Source: CAZRNB01 sp964601355
Lineage (GTDB): Bacteria; Planctomycetota; Phycisphaerae; Sedimentisphaerales; Anaerobacaceae
Assembly: GCA_964601355.1 (NCBI GenBank)
Contig: CAZRNB010000002.1
Span: forward strand, 1-64,000
DNA length: 64,000 nt
Direction: 5' to 3'
A program made the position numbers and the translations under genes. This document shows positions 8,488-17,149 of this stretch, in pieces. The notes beneath the pieces were generated by a model. That model worked only from the letters and a program-made list of their open reading frames with translations, had not been told where the DNA came from and did not search any database. Within the stretch, counting starts at the first letter, position 1. The number at the start of each line of letters is the position of its first letter.

Positions 8488-8555
8488 CTGGAGCGAAACA
8501 ATATGAACATTTAGCTTATTTTAAAGTCAAGTAGTGGATCGAAAAGAAAACAAAC

Positions 8556-10073
8556 ATGACGAATAATCAAGAAGATAACAAAACGGGCAAATCGGCTTGC
8601 GAGCAACCTCATAAAAAGCGAGGATTAGTCAGACGAATCTTCAAATGGCTCGGCCTGATACTACTTACAATTCTCTTTGTTCTGTCTATAACTTTTCAGG
8701 CACCATGGAAAGTAATAACACTGCTGGCAATAATCTTTTTGGCGTGTACTATTTTGCCGAAGAGATCAAGAAAATGGTTTTGGATTTCAGCCGCTGCTAT
8801 TGTATTAGTCCTGATTATCTGGGTCTTTTTATCCGATGAAGATGGGGACTGGCGGCCATACACGTTCGACGAAGAATTAGCTGCGCTTCAGGCCAAATAT
8901 GCAGTACCTGACGAAGAAAACGCTGCTCTAATCTATGACGAGCTATTCAAAACTATGAATGGAGATCCCAACGAACCCAAATTCTTCATCAAATCAACGC
9001 CTTCATCAAAAGACGAACCCTGGCTTTCAAAGGACCATCCGGAAACGGCCGAATGGCTCAAAGATTACAACAACGTCATAAACACATTATTGAAAGCTGC
9101 AAAGAAGGATAAATGTGTATTTCTCCCAATAGCTGCTGAGCCTGTGACATACAACGAGTATATGAAGAATTTGCCTGATATGCGCCGCTGTGCCTTTTTG
9201 CTAATCTCTTCTGCAAACAATGATATGGCTGAAGGCCGAATAGATGCTGCCCTTGAAAAATTCCTTTGTTTAATTCAAATGGCTAATCACATGAACCAGC
9301 AGCCAACGCTGAGCCACCACCTCGTGGGTCTTGCACTTGAATATCTGCTCTTCGCACACATAAATCGGTTCGTAATCGAAGGCGGGCCTAACAAGGAACA
9401 AATTGAACTTATAGGTAATTCAATAAAGGATGTGGAAAATAATTGGTGTGCAGACTGGCGTCGGATACTCGATTTTGAAAAATTATATGCCAAAAACAGC
9501 CTTTGCAGCATGTTTTACGAGATAAATCCAAAAGGCAAAATACGATTAAGTGGCGGCCAAGTAATAATAAACCGGCAATTTCCGCAAATAATGACTCCAA
9601 GAACATATTTGCAAAAAAAACTCGCCAAAACAAAACGAATATTCGGCTGGCTCTATTTTCCCTCCAGCCCGAAAAAAGTCTCTGAGTTTATTGACGCCGA
9701 TTTTGAAAAATATTATGCAATGGCTGATACTAATTATGTCTGGAGCGAACAGCCAGGTCCGTCTCAGCCGCGTCACAAGGTCAATTACCGCTACATGGTC
9801 GAGCTACTTACTACTCTATCTGGGTCATCATATTACAGGATTCACGAGATATACTTAAGAGACCTTTCATTGCGCAGAGGCTCTCGGCTCTTAGTGGCAA
9901 TAAAACAATATCAGACTAAAAATGGCCATTGGCCGGATAACCTTGATGCAATAAAATCTCTTGCACTGGCGGAAACTTTCATAGACCCGGTCTCTGAAAA
10001 AGAATTCAAATACGAGAATCACGGCCAGCGTTTTTCATTATATGGAGAAGAAAGAAACATCTGGCCAAAATAA
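8556..10073 (+). CDS. Membrane-anchored hypothetical protein, planctomycete type
   Basis: The 505-aa product has a basic cytoplasmic start, then two to three hydrophobic segments between residues about 31 and 92, then a large extracytoplasmic domain. No enzymatic motif is visible. The C-terminal 60 residues (LLVAIKQYQTKNGHWPDNLD, then FIDPVSEKEFKYENHGQRFS) resemble the C-terminal part of planctomycete proteins related to type II secretion pseudopilins, where a small residual domain with a PDNL and DP signature is common. A duplicated promoter lies upstream and a hairpin downstream. I do not assign a function. Confidence 0.8.
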   Translation: MTNNQEDNKTGKSACEQPHKKRGLVRRIFKWLGLILLTILFVLSITFQAPWKVITLLAIIFLACTILPKRSRKWFWISAAAIVLVLIIWVFLSDEDGDWRPYTFDEELAALQAKYAVPDEENAALIYDELFKTMNGDPNEPKFFIKSTPSSKDEPWLSKDHPETAEWLKDYNNVINTLLKAAKKDKCVFLPIAAEPVTYNEYMKNLPDMRRCAFLLISSANNDMAEGRIDAALEKFLCLIQMANHMNQQPTLSHHLVGLALEYLLFAHINRFVIEGGPNKEQIELIGNSIKDVENNWCADWRRILDFEKLYAKNSLCSMFYEINPKGKIRLSGGQVIINRQFPQIMTPRTYLQKKLAKTKRIFGWLYFPSSPKKVSEFIDADFEKYYAMADTNYVWSEQPGPSQPRHKVNYRYMVELLTTLSGSSYYRIHEIYLRDLSLRRGSRLLVAIKQYQTKNGHWPDNLDAIKSLALAETFIDPVSEKEFKYENHGQRFSLYGEERNIWPK

Positions 10074-10085
10074 TCAAATGTTTAG

Positions 10086-10105
10086 CCCCACGATTTACCG
10101 CGGGG
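10086..10105. terminator. GGGG hairpin between 8556 gene and asnS
   Basis: cccca-cgattta-ccg-cgggg followed by tttt: a short stem with T-run just after the hypothetical gene, plausible as an intrinsic terminator. It belongs to a dispersed hairpin family (TTTAGCCCC...TTTA...GGGG) also present near 41954 and 62992-63041. Confidence 0.55.
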
Positions 10106-10145
10106 TTTTCTCGCACATTTTACGTAGGATTATCGGGAAGATAAA

Positions 10146-11648
10146 ATGAAACAAACTACAATCGACAGTTTAGGAAAATTCGAAGGCAAAGAAGTAATGC
10201 TCGCGGGCTGGCTGTATCAATCTCGCTCGAGCGGCAAGATTCAATTTCTTATTATCCGTGACGGCACAGGCCTTTGCCAGTGTGTTATTGAAAAAGGCAG
10301 TGTGCCCGACGAGCTTTTCGAGCAGCTAAAGCGACTCGGCCAGGAATCATCACTGACCGTGACCGGCACCGTTCGTGCCGACCAAAGAAGCGTCGGCGGC
10401 TATGAATTAGTTGTGACCGGTGCGGAAATAATCTCATCGGCTGAAGGCTATCCAATCACGCCAAAATCGCATGGTGTCGATTTTCTGCTCAAGCACCGTC
10501 ACCTGCACCTCCGCTCGCAGCGACAGTGGTGCATCGGCAAAATCCGCCATACCGTTATTGATACCATCCGCAGATTCTTCAACGACAACGGCTTTACGTT
10601 AATCGATACGCCCATCTTTACAACAATAGTCGGCGAAGACCAGCAATCACTCTTTGAGGTCGATTATTTTGGAAGTCCCATGCACCTGACGCAGACCGGC
10701 CAGTTGTATCTCGAATCAGCAGCAATGAGCTTCGGCAAGGTCTATTGCTTTGGGCCAACCTTCAGAGCCGAAAAAAGTAAAACCCGCAGGCATCTGACCG
10801 AGTTCTGGATGGTCGAGCCGGAAGTGGCCTTCATCGACCTCGCCGGCCTGCTCGAATTAGCCGAGAATCTTGTCTCATTCATAGCCGAGCGGGTACTGCA
10901 AGACAATAAAAGCCAGCTTGAAACCTTAGGGGCTGACATAAAAGCTTTGGAAAAGATTAAGCCTCCTTTTTATAGATTGACTTACACTGAAGCCGTTGAG
11001 ATTCTCACGGGACCAAAAACCGGTGATTTCCTCGCCGAGCAGCTAAAAGAGCTACAAGGTCAAAAGGTGCAAATTGAAAATAGAATCGCCGCCCTCGAAG
11101 AAGAGCAGAAAGGCCAGATTAAAGAGTGGAAGCGAGACAAGAATGCTTCTGAGCTGATTGATCTACGCGGCGAACTGGATGAAATCGGCACAAAAATTGA
11201 AAATAACCCAAAGCACGCCAAATTGGCCGCCGAATTTCAATGGGGCAAAGACTTAGGCGGCTCAGATGAAACCATTATCTCGCAGATGCACGATAAGCCT
11301 GTTTTTGTCACGCACTATCCAAAAGATGCCAAGGCCTTTTACATGAAGACCGACAGGGACAACGAAAAAGTAGTTTTGAATTTCGATTTGCTCGCTCCAG
11401 CCGGCTTTGGCGAAATCATCGGCGGCTCCGTTAGGGAGGATGATTACGATAGATTAGTTGAGCGGATTAAGGCACAAGGTTTAAATGTTGAGACTTATAA
11501 CTGGTATCTTGATTTGCGAAAATATGGCTCGGTGCCTCACGGAGGCTTCGGCCTCGGCGTCGAGCGAACCGTCGCCTGGCTGACCGGCGAAAAGCACATC
11601 CGCCAGTGCATCCCGTTCCCAAGAATGATGGATAAAGTGTATATTTAG
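10146..11648 (+). CDS. asnS: Asparaginyl-tRNA synthetase
   Basis: The 500-aa class IIb enzyme charges tRNA-Asn. The N-terminal OB fold (residues 1-105) has VMLAGWLYQSRSSGKIQFLI and IRDGTG. The catalytic core shows motif 2 GPTFRAEKSKTRRHLTEFWM (about 202-221) and motif 3 GFGLGVERTVAWLTG (about 468-482). The usual AsnRS/AspRS discriminating context (HLTEFWMVEPE) supports asparagine. Residues about 297-365 are a highly charged coiled-coil-like insertion not found in compact AsnRS enzymes. Its presence suggests direct Asn charging, so transamidation by GatCAB would not be needed for Asn. It appears monocistronic. Confidence 0.95.
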   Translation: MKQTTIDSLGKFEGKEVMLAGWLYQSRSSGKIQFLIIRDGTGLCQCVIEKGSVPDELFEQLKRLGQESSLTVTGTVRADQRSVGGYELVVTGAEIISSAEGYPITPKSHGVDFLLKHRHLHLRSQRQWCIGKIRHTVIDTIRRFFNDNGFTLIDTPIFTTIVGEDQQSLFEVDYFGSPMHLTQTGQLYLESAAMSFGKVYCFGPTFRAEKSKTRRHLTEFWMVEPEVAFIDLAGLLELAENLVSFIAERVLQDNKSQLETLGADIKALEKIKPPFYRLTYTEAVEILTGPKTGDFLAEQLKELQGQKVQIENRIAALEEEQKGQIKEWKRDKNASELIDLRGELDEIGTKIENNPKHAKLAAEFQWGKDLGGSDETIISQMHDKPVFVTHYPKDAKAFYMKTDRDNEKVVLNFDLLAPAGFGEIIGGSVREDDYDRLVERIKAQGLNVETYNWYLDLRKYGSVPHGGFGLGVERTVAWLTGEKHIRQCIPFPRMMDKVYI

Positions 11649-11685
11649 CCATTTTAATGAACCACTTACGGACGAGCAGAGTGAT

Positions 11686-11886
11686 TTAACTGCCGGATTC
11701 TGACTGTACAGCTTTATTATATTTACGTAAAGCCGTCGCCGGTGACATGAATACAACCTTCTTTTTCTTCCAGTCCCAGACGGCAAGTGGCAGCTTTTCC
11801 TTTTTATGCCGCAAAATTACTTCCTTCACGGCCTCTCTCATAGCCAGCATAGCCTTATCATGCAAAGATAAACGTTTCTTCTTCAT
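11686..11886 (-). CDS. Small basic protein paired with zeta-like ATPase
   Basis: The 66-aa, lysine-rich protein starts inside the stop codon of the upstream zeta-like gene (ATGA overlap), so the two are translationally coupled. Visible is a helical N-terminus (LHDKAMLAMREAVKEVILRH) and a short LAVWDWKKKKVVFMSPATAL segment. No family is recognised. In related operons the small partner of a zeta toxin is usually an antitoxin, but here it is downstream rather than upstream and not epsilon-like, so the role is only suggested. Confidence 0.65.
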   Translation of the reverse strand: MKKKRLSLHDKAMLAMREAVKEVILRHKKEKLPLAVWDWKKKKVVFMSPATALRKYNKAVQSESGS

Positions 11887-12464
11887 AAACTGCCAATATC
11901 TTTAACAATATTGTTGTATAAATCCTCGTTTATAATCCTAATTTTGCCATTTTTCTTTTCTGCTATCAATATCGGAATTGGCCCTGCATTATTGAATAAC
12001 GTCCATGAATCTACGAACGGTTGATATAACTTAAAAAAATTGGAAACAGAACGAACGAACCGGCGAAGCACATCTTGGATAGGAACATTGTGCCCGCCTT
12101 GGGCAACTCTACTTTTTATACGAGATATGGCCAAATCGGCGTCGGGAATCCACAAAAAGAAAAGGTGGATTTTATACCCTTTTTTCTTAAGTGATTTGAA
12201 TAGGTTGACGTATAATTTACCCGAAAGTGTTGTTTCAAAGGCAAAATCAGCTCCTTTATTTGCGAACCGATGAATTTGCTCAAGGACAAGTTTGCCTGCC
12301 TTTATTGCGGCTGCGCCGGGTGAAAAAGGCGAAAGTCCCTGTGCGATGAGGTCGGGATTGACGAAATTAGGACACCTAACGTATTCTGGCAGAAACTTTA
12401 CTGCAAATGTTGTTTTGCCTGATCCGTTAGGCCCGGCGATGATATATACATTCCTTTTATTCAT
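11883..12464 (-). CDS. Zeta-toxin-like P-loop kinase
   Basis: The protein (about 193 aa from ATG 12464; an upstream in-frame ATG at 12542 is less likely) has Walker A GPNGSGKTTFA (residues 11-21), a conserved NPDLIAQGLSPF (about 35-46), FETTLSG (about 73-79), and a late RVAQGGHNVPIQDVLRRF region, all characteristic of zeta toxin-like kinases that phosphorylate UDP-N-acetylglucosamine or other small substrates. Chromosomal homologues with this layout are common and not always toxic. The 66-aa downstream gene overlaps by 4 nt. Confidence 0.82.
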   Translation of the reverse strand: MNKRNVYIIAGPNGSGKTTFAVKFLPEYVRCPNFVNPDLIAQGLSPFSPGAAAIKAGKLVLEQIHRFANKGADFAFETTLSGKLYVNLFKSLKKKGYKIHLFFLWIPDADLAISRIKSRVAQGGHNVPIQDVLRRFVRSVSNFFKLYQPFVDSWTLFNNAGPIPILIAEKKNGKIRIINEDLYNNIVKDIGSL

Positions 12465-12542
12465 AAACCTGAATTTTAACGCTTCCGATATATTAAATCC
12501 ATTCAAATAACTGGGCATCTTCTTATTGGTTAGCCTTGACAC

Positions 12543-12991
12543 CGCATGTCCTGAGTTTATCGAAGGAGTGGTCAGGGGTTATTTATTTTTTTAGACAGGA
12601 TTAACAGGATTTTTAGAAAGTTAAAAGGGAAAATGCTGTCTCCAAATTTCCCCACCAAGTGCCGACCATAACAATTGAGTTCAGCCATCTGTAAAACAAC
12701 GCAGCTATTTTGCACGTTGGTCTGCAGAAAGTGGTTAGACTTATTTCTCGATTTTATGAAGTGGTTTCGTCTCAACTTACCGGGGGTATTTCGACCATGT
12801 GCCTATTTGGAAATAACCAAGGTATTTAAGGCCCCGAGCAATTGCATCTAAATTTATATTGCGATTCTTGGCCCCATAAATGGGGGTCTGTTTAAGGTTC
12901 CGATTCCGGAGACATGTTGTTGATCGCCATTTTTGAAGTAAAAACAGGAACCAGTTAATTAAGATGCGTACGCCCTGTTTGGAGTCCCTTT
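12543..12991. other. Intergenic gap with repeat words
   Basis: About 450 nt without a supportable gene. It contains a SAVEG-type repeat (tcctgagtttatcgaagga, 12549-12567) and the phrase ttagacaggattaacaggat near 12590. A minus-strand frame of 67 codons crosses the middle but lacks a ribosome site. The remainder shows nothing I can name. Confidence 0.55.
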
Positions 12992-14605
12992 TCAGTCCTT
13001 TCCCAGTATAATAAAGGTTCCTGGGTGATTGGTTCGTGCCATTACAGTCCCACGGGACAGATCCTTTCCTGTCGTTACATCGATCAGTCCCCCCTCGTCC
13101 AACTGTAAAACTCTTATCGCAGGGACCTTATTTTTGAAATTCAACGGCTTGATATAAAATGTAAGGTCGATGAATCCTTGCGATCCAAGTTCACCGTCAA
13201 AATCAACCGTATAGGACAAAAACGGCCAAGTTGGTGAATACTTTGAGCCTACAGGGAAAACTTCATACCGACTTTTGATATTTAAGTTAATTTCACCCGG
13301 CTTAACAACATCTCTGAGTCCTACCCAAACCATCCCGCTCAGATCGATACCGACATACTTTCCTTTATCGACTTTCTGTTTCCTAAGTTCCGGCATTCGC
13401 CAATCAAGGTCGATAGCATTCAATGACCTAATAAGGATATCTGATTTAAGAAACTCATTATAGGCTCTCTCTTGTCGCTGTCTTATTACACTATTGATTG
13501 AATTGATCAACTTCTCCCGAGTCTCTTTGTCAAAATGGACCCCTTTAGGGATGCTTTTTATAACTTCTTTTAATTCTTCTAGTGAACTCTCGAACGATTC
13601 GGCGAACGAATGGGCTCTTGATATTTTCTCAACCGCTTTACCTAACATTAGCATGTGCGATGGAATATCTGTTTTGCGAATATCAATAGATAGCCAATTG
13701 CCTGGACAAGCTGGATTACCAGGAGGGCACCAGGGGAGATGTTCCTTTAATAGATGAGCTATCACGTCGAACCTCCCTATATCTTCAATTTCGGATCTTA
13801 TTGATGGACGGACGCCAATGTATTCGCGATTTCCAGGCACTATGGCGATGTCAGAAACGAAGCCAATATCCGGGCCGAATGGCCCGATCACAGTGGTTTC
13901 ACCGGTTTGGCGGTTTACAGTCAAGAGGTTGGTACCATCGGTTGCATAGAGTATCCCACTGGAGCTAAACGATAAGCCTGAAAAGACGCGGTCCACCTGC
14001 ACCACGTCGGTCTCCCGAGGCGGTGGACCTGGCGTGGTGTTTACAGTGAAAAGCCACATGTTTCCGTTCAGCCCACTCATGCCCGTGCCATACATGACGC
14101 CGGTCATGGGGCTAATAGCAATCTCTACCGCTGGACCTTTATTGATGACGCCCACCGACTCAATCCACTCACCTGTCTCTGGGTTAAGCTTGTCTAGCAG
14201 AGAGGTACCGACACCTTGGTATACAGCGTAAAGAACATCGTCGCCAAATACAAGTTCGTCATTTATACTGAGAAACTCGATTGTCAGAGACGTCTGACCC
14301 GTATTACGGTCGATGGCAAATCCTTGAGGTGGATACCCGAAGCAGTTGCTTGTGAGGAGAATGTCTGTTTGTGAATTGTAAGCGAGAACACAGGGCGAAG
14401 AAAGTCCCGTATCACCCACTGGGGTGGCATCTCCGGTCGACATATCGATTTCTACAAGATATCCTGCTTTTTCTCCTCTACATACGATGCCATAGAGTGT
14501 ATCGGAGAAGGCGGATAAGGCCTCACTTGAAATTGATAATAACAATACAAGAGAAAAAAGCAGGGAAGCGAAAACTGAAATAGTCTTTTCCGGTCTCATG
14601 TTCAT
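12992..14605 (-). CDS. Secreted protein with beta-propeller-like N-terminal half
   Basis: The 537-aa product has a signal peptide (hydrophobic core about residues 10-30, SEALSA-F cleavage). Residues about 35-265 show repeated blades with the pattern LYG...IDMSTGDATPVGDTG, IDRNTGQTS, LNPETGEW, VNRQTGETTVIGPFG, typical of propeller-like repeats. The remainder has a helical region (about 310-385) and a C-terminal beta-rich part ending FIILGKD. Two short cysteine-containing clusters (CPPGNPACPGN) may form a disulfide. No catalytic residues are seen. It is probably an extracellular or surface protein of unknown role. Confidence 0.8.
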   Translation of the reverse strand: MNMRPEKTISVFASLLFSLVLLLSISSEALSAFSDTLYGIVCRGEKAGYLVEIDMSTGDATPVGDTGLSSPCVLAYNSQTDILLTSNCFGYPPQGFAIDRNTGQTSLTIEFLSINDELVFGDDVLYAVYQGVGTSLLDKLNPETGEWIESVGVINKGPAVEIAISPMTGVMYGTGMSGLNGNMWLFTVNTTPGPPPRETDVVQVDRVFSGLSFSSSGILYATDGTNLLTVNRQTGETTVIGPFGPDIGFVSDIAIVPGNREYIGVRPSIRSEIEDIGRFDVIAHLLKEHLPWCPPGNPACPGNWLSIDIRKTDIPSHMLMLGKAVEKISRAHSFAESFESSLEELKEVIKSIPKGVHFDKETREKLINSINSVIRQRQERAYNEFLKSDILIRSLNAIDLDWRMPELRKQKVDKGKYVGIDLSGMVWVGLRDVVKPGEINLNIKSRYEVFPVGSKYSPTWPFLSYTVDFDGELGSQGFIDLTFYIKPLNFKNKVPAIRVLQLDEGGLIDVTTGKDLSRGTVMARTNHPGTFIILGKD

Positions 14606-14947
14606 CTCCTATCACTTAATTTCGTATTTAAATTAGTTCATTTTCTAACTATGTATTATACGATTCCATAATAAGGCGCCTATGCGCTATATAAAATGCC
14701 AGTTTCTCAATTTCATAAGACGACAAAATTCTGCGTTCATTAGTTTTGGTTAGTAGCCGAATCAAAAGCGGTAAATCTCGCCGTCAATGGCAATATTATT
14801 GTACGGCTTGTCGGGAAAGGCAAGAGGAATTTTCGATTTACAATTTACGATTTTAGATTCCAAATTGGACAGGTGAAAAATAAACTGCAGAAAAGAATCA
14901 AAAGGCAATAGAAACGTATAATAAAGAATCGCCTGATACCTTTTTCT
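14606..14947. other. AT-rich intergenic gap with a duplicated segment
   Basis: No gene is supported. It holds a segment 14794-14825 (tattattgtacggcttgtcg, then ggaaaggcaaga) that is repeated with few changes at 16225-16257, so the two copies bracket the pRiA4b-like/nucleotidyltransferase pair. A word-repeat of the cgatttacaatttacgattt type follows at about 14834-14860. Confidence 0.5.
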
Positions 14948-15625
14948 TCACGACAATTTTGCCAGGGCAGTGTTGATTTTTTTAAGATCGAATCGTTCGG
15001 GGTCAAATTTCCCGCCTATCCATTCGGTGAATTCCTTGTGCTGTTCGTGCTTGGGGTCTTTGAGGGCTTCGAGCATCTCGTAGTAGCCCCAGATACCGCC
15101 ACAATCCTCCGGCGGACAGGCGAGTTTGCCCTCTATGCACACCGGATACTTCACGCCTTCGGCTGGCGGACCGATTTTGACCACCTCAATATCATGCTCC
15201 CAGCCATCGCCAAAATCATACTCATAGATGAACTTGCTTTTTACCGCCGGTGCCAACTCACACAGCCTCATCTTTCTTTCATCCTCGGTGCCCTCTACCT
15301 CCATTCGCGGGTCGCTCCAGCAACGGTCGCGACATATTATCAGTCTCTCATACCGCTCCTGCCAATTTAACGAAGCTGACTCTTCCCTCGTCGGCTTGGG
15401 TTGGCGATTGTGGACGACAAACTGATGTAAATGGTAGTTCCCCCAGCCCATAACGACCTGTATGACCTGATGCAGGTCGCTAAGACGCATATCTGCGGCA
15501 ACGGCGACACGTCGCCAGATAGGCGGCTTACTTCCCCGCAGCATAACTTTGAGCTCATAAATCTGCGCCGGTTGGTCTGTTTTCGTTTGTTTCTCTCGGC
15601 TGCGCTTAGGCGATTTATTTGACAT
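14948..15625 (-). CDS. Plasmid pRiA4b ORF-3-like protein
   Basis: The 225-aa protein begins with a basic tail, then the family signature YELKVMLRGSKPPIWRRVAV (about residues 24-43), DLHQVIQVVMGWGNYHLHQF (about 51-70), and FIYEYDFGDGWEHDIEV (about 133-149). The family is widespread on plasmids and chromosomes but has no firmly established function. It is 13 nt downstream of a nucleotidyltransferase gene, in the same orientation, suggesting a two-gene accessory unit. Confidence 0.88.
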   Translation of the reverse strand: MSNKSPKRSREKQTKTDQPAQIYELKVMLRGSKPPIWRRVAVAADMRLSDLHQVIQVVMGWGNYHLHQFVVHNRQPKPTREESASLNWQERYERLIICRDRCWSDPRMEVEGTEDERKMRLCELAPAVKSKFIYEYDFGDGWEHDIEVVKIGPPAEGVKYPVCIEGKLACPPEDCGGIWGYYEMLEALKDPKHEQHKEFTEWIGGKFDPERFDLKKINTALAKLS

Positions 15626-15638
15626 ATTGTTATCCTGC

Positions 15639-16166
15639 TTATTTGTTCAATTCTTCCCGAATGTTCTGTGGCAGTGTCGATTCAAGCTGGGGGAATTTTT
15701 CAATGATGCGAAAAATATCAGCTAAATCCTTTTGCCGTTTGCTCTTCCGCCGCGTCTTATCCATATACGCCCATACTTTGCCCTGTAACACATCTTCAAG
15801 CCGGGCGACTCTCATCGTGTAACCCAGCACGGACCTATCCTGGGCAATTGAAACAAACCTCTGATACCGCGGGTCTGCCTGAAGTTGAATCCGCAGGTCG
15901 GAACTTTTGCTGGTGATGTTCACGCTATGCTCGAACTGTTCAATCTTTAAGCCACATTCTATGGCTGCTTTGCAAATAGCGCTGAGGTCTTCATTTGCCG
16001 CGACGACATCCAAATCAAGGCTCACAACCGGCTCAACATAAGCGTTCACGGCAAGACCTCCGATTAGGCAATACCGCGAACCCGTTTTGGAAAGAATATC
16101 TAAAAGAACCTGGATAATATCAGATTTTCCGTTCGCCATTCTGTTAATAAATTCTTTGCCCGTCAT
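15639..16166 (-). CDS. AbiEii-like nucleotidyltransferase family protein
   Basis: The 175-aa product has SRYCLIGGLAVNAYVEPVVS followed by LDLDVV (about residues 30-55), the G-G-x(9-14)-D-x-D arrangement of the nucleotidyltransferase superfamily, and the later VARLEDVLQGKVWAYMDK that is usual in AbiEii-like and related proteins (positioned sequence E/DxxxxK). These proteins are often toxins or their relatives. The neighbour downstream is not a typical AbiEi antitoxin, so toxin function is uncertain. Confidence 0.75.
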   Translation of the reverse strand: MTGKEFINRMANGKSDIIQVLLDILSKTGSRYCLIGGLAVNAYVEPVVSLDLDVVAANEDLSAICKAAIECGLKIEQFEHSVNITSKSSDLRIQLQADPRYQRFVSIAQDRSVLGYTMRVARLEDVLQGKVWAYMDKTRRKSKRQKDLADIFRIIEKFPQLESTLPQNIREELNK

Positions 16167-16301
16167 CGTATTTTTCCTTCAAGCCAACGTTCCGAAAGCC
16201 AAAGATTGAAGGTCCTATTTCGTGTATTATTGTGAGGATTGTCGAGGAAAGGCAAGAAAAAAGTGCACAAGCCACAGGAGCATAAGACTGTCAACCGCAG
16301 A

Positions 16302-16898
16302 TTATAATTGAGGTAAAGAGCTAAAACGGCTGGCGTTGTATATTAGACCGCCTGAGGCTTTATATTCTTCAAGGACTTCTATCGCTTCCTTATGCAATAC
16401 GTCACACACGACAGCTATCCCACGATGCTCAAGCTCGACAATCCAGTTTGCCGGCTTTGCCCCTTCATCAAAACCTATTCTTCTCGCATCCTCGTCTCGG
16501 GCGCCGCAAATTAGCCGGCTGACCCCCGACCAGGGCACCGCACCCAGGCACATAGCGCAAGGGTGAGTCGTCGTAACAAGGTCGTAATGGGTTCTGCCGC
16601 CATCTCCTATGTCGTACCTTCCTAATATCTTCTGCGCAAGCGCTATCGCTACAATCTCTGCGTGCAGGATAGAACAGTTAGCGGTCAATACTAAGTTGAG
16701 GCCGGGGGCTATCAAGTTTCCCTGATGGTCGAATACAGCCGCTGCAAAAGGGCCTCCGGTTTTTTGTTCTACGTTCCGGCGGGAAAGCTCTATAACCAGG
16801 CGCATTCGCTCTTCAATCTGAGAGTGGAAATATCCAGCCTCATTCAAAAAGCTCTCAACCCAATCCGGCAATTGTATCTTTAGCTCAGGTAAAATCAT
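16302..16898 (-). CDS. Nucleoside/guanine deaminase-like zinc enzyme
   Basis: The 198-aa protein belongs to the cytidine deaminase-like fold. HAEIVAIALAQ (about residues 79-89) supplies the zinc-binding His and the catalytic Glu; PCAMCLGAVPWSGV (about 114-127) supplies the two zinc-binding Cys. The spacing and the C-terminal part match guanine deaminase and related nucleoside deaminases better than TadA, which is usually shorter and has a tRNA-binding C-terminus. It stands alone. Substrate is not certain. Confidence 0.85.
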   Translation of the reverse strand: MILPELKIQLPDWVESFLNEAGYFHSQIEERMRLVIELSRRNVEQKTGGPFAAAVFDHQGNLIAPGLNLVLTANCSILHAEIVAIALAQKILGRYDIGDGGRTHYDLVTTTHPCAMCLGAVPWSGVSRLICGARDEDARRIGFDEGAKPANWIVELEHRGIAVVCDVLHKEAIEVLEEYKASGGLIYNASRFSSLPQL

Positions 16899-16993
16899 TT
16901 ATTTTGCTGTACTACGATTTTATTGTTTCACTCACATTGTAATATGGTTTTTCTTTTTTAGAGCCTCTAATACTCTGTTGAAAACGTTATGGA

Positions 16994-17138
16994 TGTCATT
17001 TCGAGCGAGCCGAAAGGCGAGTCGAGAAATCTTTTTTAGATCCTTCGACTTCGCTCAGGACGCCTTACGGCGGATTTCTCCACTTCGCCCCCGTTTCTGT
17101 CTTCGACAGAAGACACGGGGACTTCGGTCGAAATGACA
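16994..17138. repeat. Large inverted repeat element, TGTCATTTCGA type, copy 1
   Basis: Outer arms tgtcatttcga (16994-17004) and tcgaaatgaca (17128-17138) are perfect complements, and inner arms gagaaatc and gatttctc also pair. A SAVEG-type core (17041-17060) sits inside. A second copy with the same outer arms is at 52615-52740. It lies between the deaminase and the 3' end of the phosphatase gene. Confidence 0.8.
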
Positions 17139-17149
17139 GTAAGCCTTTT

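Noticed and set aside
12572..12775. Minus-strand 67-codon frame
   Set aside because: No ribosome site, overlaps a repeat phrase and ends in a featureless peptide.
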